NCBI GenBank assembly: GCA_035249985.1
Contig: DATFFP010000034.1
Location: forward strand, 1-64,000
Length of the DNA stretch: 64,000 bases
Direction of reading: 5' to 3'
DNA from: JAICNG01 sp035249985
GTDB taxonomy: Bacteria > Gemmatimonadota > Gemmatimonadetes > Gemmatimonadales > Gemmatimonadaceae
Position numbers and translations under genes: made by a program. The notes beneath the pieces were generated by a model. That model was not told the DNA's origin and did no database searches. It saw only the letters and a list, made by a program, of their open reading frames with translations. Within the stretch, counting starts at the first letter, position 1. Every line of letters starts with the position of its first letter. This document shows positions 60,472 through 64,000 of this stretch, piece by piece.

Positions 60472-60897
60472 TCTTCCAGCTCCTTGTGATTCGTAGTTAT
60501 CGAGATCTGCACGTCTGGCAGCTGGGCGTTAGGCTGGTCATCGAGTCCTACAAAATAGGACGTCGATTGCCAGCAGAGGAACGGTTCGGTCTCACCGCCC
60601 AGATACGCCGTGCGGCGGTCTCCATCCCGGCAAACATTGCCGAGGGTCACGGCCGAAATACCCGCGGTGACTACCGGCACCACGTGTGTACGGCCGCTGG
60701 CTCCCTGCGTGAGCTCGAAACGCTCCTCACTATCGTCGCTGAGTTGAAGTACGCAGATGAAAAGTCACTCGTAACCATTCAAGGCCTCTGTGACGAACTC
60801 GGCCGCATGCTTACCCGCCTGGCCAAGCGACTGGAATCGCCAGCTCCCCGCCGTTCCCCATCTTCTACAACCCCCCGACCCCTGATCCCTGACCACC
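60365..60897 (+). mobile_element. Intervening-sequence-like element carrying a four-helix-bundle gene
   Basis: The left arm 60365-60389 (CAGGGATCAGGGGTCAGGG) and right arm 60871-60897 are inverted copies over about 23 bases with few mismatches, built from the same TCAGGGG units as the hairpins at 45791, 56279 and 57000. Between them is one gene for a four-helix-bundle protein, in the opposite direction to the mutasome genes it separates. Confidence 0.6.
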
Positions 60898-60929
60898 AGC
60901 TCCCGGTCCCTCAGTCCCACATCCCATGA
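60486..60929 (+). CDS. Four-helix-bundle protein (23S rRNA intervening-sequence protein family)
   Basis: 147 residues from GTG 60486. YRDLHVWQLGVRLVIESY, FGLTAQIRRAAVSIPANIAEG and RELETLLTIVAEL are the signatures of the S23/IVP family, usually about 120 residues. The proline-rich tail (TTPRPLIPDHQ) comes from the heptamer arm. The family was first seen inside rRNA intervening sequences and shares its fold with diversity-generating-retroelement Avd. Start 14 bases from the dnaE2 start, divergent; its stop overlaps the imuB stop tail-to-tail by 19 bases. Confidence 0.9.
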   Translation: MIRSYRDLHVWQLGVRLVIESYKIGRRLPAEERFGLTAQIRRAAVSIPANIAEGHGRNTRGDYRHHVCTAAGSLRELETLLTIVAELKYADEKSLVTIQGLCDELGRMLTRLAKRLESPAPRRSPSSTTPRPLIPDHQLPVPQSHIP

Positions 60930-62230
60930 AGAAACCACGTCTCATCAATCGCGTCCCGGAACAACCACACCAGTACGCCATCTTCCCTAACTCCCCTGAA
61001 ATACTCGCGCGCGTAGCCTCCCTCCCAGTGGCCACCCGAGGTGCGATCCGGTCCCGCGACGTCGGCGAGGTCATGCCAGACAACGTCGTCCCGATAGCGC
61101 AGAGGGATGTAGTGATCGCGGCGCTCGCTCGTGACGACCGTGATCGGCTGCGGTTGGGGGAGGAGCTGCAGCGTGAGGCTGGGCAGGGCAGGGGCGCGCG
61201 CGGCGCCGACCTCGCTCCCGCTACGCTCGACGAGCGTCGAGGGGCTCTCGGCGACCCACCGGGTCCGTCGGTCGAGCAGGCCGTGGCCGGAGCGCTGCGG
61301 CGTGAAGAGGATCTCTCCCTGATCATCGATGAGCTGGGCGAGTGTTTGCTCCGTCGCATTCGCGCTGGCGAAGCCGCGGTCGAACAGGTCCCCCTGCGGA
61401 CTTCGCTTCGCCGCGAGCGCGTCGACGCGCAGCAGGACGCCGGTGATCGCATCGCCTAACGTGAGCCGCTCGAGCTGCGCGCGAAGCTGGCGCATCCAGA
61501 TCTTGCGGTTCGCCGTGGGCCGCGTGAAGCGCACCCGGCTGATGCTGTGCTCGCGATTGGCGAGCGACAGAACGAGCGCCAGCTCCCGCGCGCTTTCGCC
61601 CTGCTCATCGAGCGACGTGATCACCCGCTCGGCCAGCGCATTGATGATGAAGACGAGCCGCTCGGGATCGGTGAGGGTGTAATCGGCCCACTCGACCGAT
61701 GCGTGCGGCAGCTCGCGCGGGACTTCCGTGAAGACCGGCCGTCGGTCATCAGCGCGGGCGAGCTGCCAGAGCCGCACGCCCTCGATGCCGAAGCGCACCT
61801 CGACCGCCTCGAGATCCAACCTGGCGAGATCGCCACAGGTGGCGATGCCGGTCCCATCGAGCAGCGGAAGAAGCTTTGGTGAAGGCGAGAGCACATCGAT
61901 GAGCAGCGGCGCGAGAAACTCGGCCTCCAGACCTCGCTCGACAATAACGCAGTTCGCAGTCCGCAGTCCGCAGTCCGCAGTCGCAGCCAGCTCCGCGATG
62001 ATAGGCACAGACGCCACGCCCGCCCGCACGTCGACCACATCTCGCGCTCTCATGAGCTCGAGCAGCTCGCCGGCGACGGCGCGCGCATTCATCCCCCGCG
62101 CATCCGCCCAGAGCAGGCCGCGCGCATCGGTCGCGACGCGCGGCACCGCCGCCAGGAGGATCGGCGCGAGCTCAGCGGCGGACGCCGCGCCGGTCCGCCA
62201 GCTTGGCGTCCAGAGACAGACGAAGCTCAT
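60911..62230 (-). CDS. imuB: ImuB, catalytically inactive Y-family polymerase homologue
   Basis: 439 residues from ATG 62230, which lies 59 bases inside the imuA coding end. The Y-family palm lacks the acidic catalytic residues (SFVCLWTPSW start, no Asp-x-Asp-Glu). The thumb, little finger and C-terminal REYFRGVREDG-VLVWLFRD-WFLHGMWD block are typical ImuB. It recruits DnaE2 to the sliding clamp. A heptamer array (61949-61986) encodes an ATADCGLRTANC insertion near residue 87. Confidence 0.92.
   Translation of the reverse strand: MSFVCLWTPSWRTGAASAAELAPILLAAVPRVATDARGLLWADARGMNARAVAGELLELMRARDVVDVRAGVASVPIIAELAATADCGLRTANCVIVERGLEAEFLAPLLIDVLSPSPKLLPLLDGTGIATCGDLARLDLEAVEVRFGIEGVRLWQLARADDRRPVFTEVPRELPHASVEWADYTLTDPERLVFIINALAERVITSLDEQGESARELALVLSLANREHSISRVRFTRPTANRKIWMRQLRAQLERLTLGDAITGVLLRVDALAAKRSPQGDLFDRGFASANATEQTLAQLIDDQGEILFTPQRSGHGLLDRRTRWVAESPSTLVERSGSEVGAARAPALPSLTLQLLPQPQPITVVTSERRDHYIPLRYRDDVVWHDLADVAGPDRTSGGHWEGGYAREYFRGVREDGVLVWLFRDAIDETWFLHGMWD
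61949..61986. repeat. Heptamer array inside imuB
   Basis: Five tandem units of GCAGTTC or GCAGTCC within the imuB coding sequence, encoding a Cys/Thr/Ala-rich insertion. The unit is that of the hairpin at 54601 and the array at 46648. The reading frame is kept. Confidence 0.88.
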
Positions 62231-62861
62231 GATGGACGATGGGAATCGAGAGATCGGTGTGGGCGTTCCATCCCGGCGCCTGCGCGTGCACGCGAATGAC
62301 CGCGGCCTGCGCCTCGGCGGGACCTCCGAAGGGATCGCGTCGCCAGCGATAGCCGTTGGGAAGGAGACGCGACGTCAGGCGCAGGCTCGCCATCGAGGAT
62401 TCGCGCGCGAGTGTGACGAATGCGGCGCCTCCCTCGCGAACGGCACGCGTGAGGCGCACCGTCTCGGTGCGGGCGGGCTCGAGACCGCTCAGCACGACCA
62501 GACCGAACCCGCCCGACCGGAGCAGCTCCTCGGCGGTGCGGAGCGTCTGGGGAAAAGTCTTCGGCCGGAGGAGGATGGGTCCGTCGTCCCAGACGACGCC
62601 GCCGACCGCGCCGCGTCCATCGATCCAGGCGGCGCGCTCACCGGCCCGGACAGTCGTTAGGCATGCGGCCCGCAGGATGGCGGTCGCGCCACCCTGCGAG
62701 TGCCAGGCCGAGAGCCGCCCACGCGGGAGGCCCCCGCTGGGAAGGATGTGGTCGAGCGCGGCCAGCCCGGTCGCGACCGCCGTCGTCCGATGCGTGATGG
62801 GAAGCGCATCGGGAAAGCGCTGTTCGACGAGCGCGCGGAGGGCGGCGACGGAAGAGGACAT
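62172..62861 (-). CDS. imuA: ImuA-like mutasome accessory protein (RecA-fold)
   Basis: 229 residues from ATG 62861. TGLAALDHILPSGGLPRGRLSAW is the RecA/ImuA-type start of the core, with a degenerate P-loop; ERAAWIDGRGAVGG follows. ImuA helps ImuB and DnaE2 in SOS mutagenesis. It is first of the imuA-imuB-dnaE2 set, with a predicted promoter at 62902-62930. Confidence 0.9.
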   Translation of the reverse strand: MSSSVAALRALVEQRFPDALPITHRTTAVATGLAALDHILPSGGLPRGRLSAWHSQGGATAILRAACLTTVRAGERAAWIDGRGAVGGVVWDDGPILLRPKTFPQTLRTAEELLRSGGFGLVVLSGLEPARTETVRLTRAVREGGAAFVTLARESSMASLRLTSRLLPNGYRWRRDPFGGPAEAQAAVIRVHAQAPGWNAHTDLSIPIVHHELRLSLDAKLADRRGVRR

Positions 62862-62901
62862 GAAGTAGGGTACCGAACAAAGACCGAAGTATAGGAGCCG
62901 A

Positions 62902-62930
62902 ATGCTACCAAATCGGCTACCGCCAGTCAA
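62902..62930 (-). promoter_or_regulatory. Predicted imuA promoter
   Basis: On the minus strand TTGACT (62930-62925) and TAGCAT (62907-62902) are 17 bases apart. Between the -10 and the ATG, TTCGG occurs three times in one orientation (about 62877-62902), which could be a damage-response operator; no classical LexA box was found. Confidence 0.5.
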
Positions 62931-62939
62931 GCGACTGGC
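62922..62939. terminator. Palindrome between the radical SAM gene and imuA
   Basis: GCCAGTC-AAGC-GACTGGC is a perfect 7-base inverted repeat with a 4-base loop, seven bases after the radical SAM stop codon and overlapping the imuA -35. It may end the upstream transcript or act as an operator; no T-run is present. Confidence 0.5.
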
Positions 62940-62945
62940 CGGACC

Positions 62946-64000
62946 CTACCTGAACGTGCCCGGACTTACGTCATACACGAGCTGATAGGCGCCCGCTTCC
63001 TCCTCCGGCTGCCAGAATCCCAACTGCTCACTCCAACGCACATCCTGGAACCGGCGTCCGCCTAACGTGATGAAGCCCGCCGCGCGCGAGGTGAGCACCC
63101 CGAGCTTCCGCAAATCGGTGAGGCCGCGGAGCGTCGTCGTCCCGCGCTCGGCCACGATGCGGCGCGCCGTTCCCGGCCCGATTCCCGGCACGCGGACGAG
63201 CTCGTCGTACGACGCGGTGCGGATCTCCACCGGGAACCGCTCGACATTGCGCAGCGCCCACGCCGCCTTGGGATCGATGCCGAGCGGCAGATTGCCGCCG
63301 TCGTCGTACACGACCTCGTCGCGCGCGAAGCCGTAGCGCCGGAGCAGCCAGTCGGCCTGATACAGCCGGTGCTCGCGCAGCGCCGGCGTGCCGCGCACGT
63401 TCTCCATCGGCGTCTCGCTGATGGGACGGAACGCGCTGAAGTGCGCGTGGTGGATGCCGCCGCCCGCATACAGCTCGGTGACCTTGGTGAGAATGCTGCG
63501 GTCGGAGTCGGGCGTCGCGCCGACGACGAACTGCATCGTCATCCCCGCCGTGCCGCCGGGATGAATCGGGTCGCGCGGCTTGCCCTCCTGTCGCGCCGCT
63601 CGCTCGAGCGTCACCAGCGAGCGTACCTGCTCGAGGCCGGCGACCGTGACATCGAAGTTCTTGTCGGGAGCGATCTGGGCGAGACTCGCCCCGCACGGCG
63701 CCTCGAGATTGAGCGACACCCGCGTCGCCAGCGATGTGAGCCGCTCGACCTGCGCCGCCTCGGCGCCCGGCACCATCTTCACGTGGATGTAGCCGGCAAA
63801 GCTGTGCCGCTCGCGCAGCAGCTCGAGCACCGTGATCAAATCATCCATCACCTTCACCGGCCGTCCGGGGATGCCGGTGGTGATGAACAGCCCCTCACAC
63901 CATCCGCGACGGTGGGCGCCCAGGAAGATCCTAACGAGCTCTTCGGGCTTGAGCAGGGTGCGCGGCAGCTTGCGATCCCGGCGCATGGGGCAGTAGTGAC
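62946..64000 (-). CDS. Radical SAM DNA-repair-type protein with helix-hairpin-helix tail (5' end outside window)
   Basis: 351 codons are visible and the frame continues beyond the right edge: the codons just before Met-Arg-Arg read His-Tyr-Cys-Pro, which fits the end of the CxxxCxxC cluster motif lying partly outside the window. The barrel (EGLFITTGIP, GYIHVKMVPG, VSLNLEAPCG) and the C-terminal HhH (VPGIGPGTARRIVAERG) fit the putative DNA modification/repair radical SAM family (TIGR03916-like). Its location beside imuA supports a DNA-repair role. Confidence 0.88.
   Translation of the reverse strand, partial: HYCPMRRDRKLPRTLLKPEELVRIFLGAHRRGWCEGLFITTGIPGRPVKVMDDLITVLELLRERHSFAGYIHVKMVPGAEAAQVERLTSLATRVSLNLEAPCGASLAQIAPDKNFDVTVAGLEQVRSLVTLERAARQEGKPRDPIHPGGTAGMTMQFVVGATPDSDRSILTKVTELYAGGGIHHAHFSAFRPISETPMENVRGTPALREHRLYQADWLLRRYGFARDEVVYDDGGNLPLGIDPKAAWALRNVERFPVEIRTASYDELVRVPGIGPGTARRIVAERGTTTLRGLTDLRKLGVLTSRAAGFITLGGRRFQDVRWSEQLGFWQPEEEAGAYQLVYDVSPGTFR

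Noticed and set aside
1..64000. tRNA, rRNA, replication origin or prophage genes
   Set aside because: None of their characteristic sequences or gene families were recognised on either strand.

Overview
The window is high-GC, gene-dense chromosomal DNA from a soil-type bacterium. Gemmatimonadota is the best guess: a Ser/Thr kinase fused to a TolB-like and TPR region, an ADOP-type permease paired with PadR, many exported amidohydrolases and beta-lactamase-fold hydrolases, DUF4159/DUF4175/MoxR operons and a DnaE2 mutasome are a combination typical of that phylum and, less so, of Acidobacteriota. No rRNA, tRNA or CRISPR array was seen.

Layout. 0-9.7 kb: secreted hydrolases (S9 peptidase, amidohydrolase, serine hydrolase), MsrB, a DUF486 membrane protein, an Fpg/Nei glycosylase and a cardiolipin-synthase-like enzyme. 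9.8-12.3 kb: a compact nitrite/NO operon (NirK with all copper ligands, a DUF542/ScdA-N protein, a cupin, two short heme-copper-oxidase-like membrane proteins). 12.3-15.5 kb: envelope genes and an M61 peptidase. 15.6-16.5 kb: an ArsR regulator coupled to an AHSA1-type SRPBCC protein, apparently from a leaderless promoter. 16.5-22.4 kb: small accessory genes (GNAT, DinB, an orphan CdiI-type immunity protein, a broken PAP2 gene, orphan ExbD, lipoproteins). 22.5-26.7 kb: the kinase and a partner exported protein.

26.8-31.4 kb holds a run of about 133-135-base sites that look like integron attC sites, all in one orientation, with single-gene cassettes between them (membrane protein, O-methyltransferase, DUF1080, LytTR) and no integrase in the window. 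31.5-38 kb: a serine hydrolase with a palindrome at its start site, a DinB protein, a wrecked ADOP gene, and an intact PadR-ADOP pair with matching operators.

38.3-54.4 kb is one minus-strand operon of ten genes with 4-8-base start/stop overlaps at most junctions: amidohydrolase, vWA/amidotransferase-like membrane protein, caspase-like protein lacking the catalytic cysteine, TPR-gluzincin lipoprotein, two DUF4159 proteins, MoxR, DUF58, a BatA/vWA protein and DUF4175 with a collagen-like stretch. 54.7-57 kb: a virginiamycin-B-lyase-like propeller coupled to a CxxCH protein, and a glycolipid-binding-like protein. 57.1-64 kb: a mutagenesis/DNA repair block (ImuA, ImuB, DnaE2, and a radical SAM protein with a helix-hairpin-helix tail), interrupted by an oppositely oriented four-helix-bundle gene.

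The most unusual signal is spread over the whole window. Many intergenic gaps are filled by tandem 7-base (some 9-base) units arranged as inverted pairs, predicted to form long hairpins that begin at stop codons and end next to start codons. The same units also occur inside coding regions (two signal peptides, ImuB, and protein tails). One such inverted pair encloses the four-helix-bundle gene inside the mutasome, like an intervening-sequence element with its protein; the others would be empty versions.
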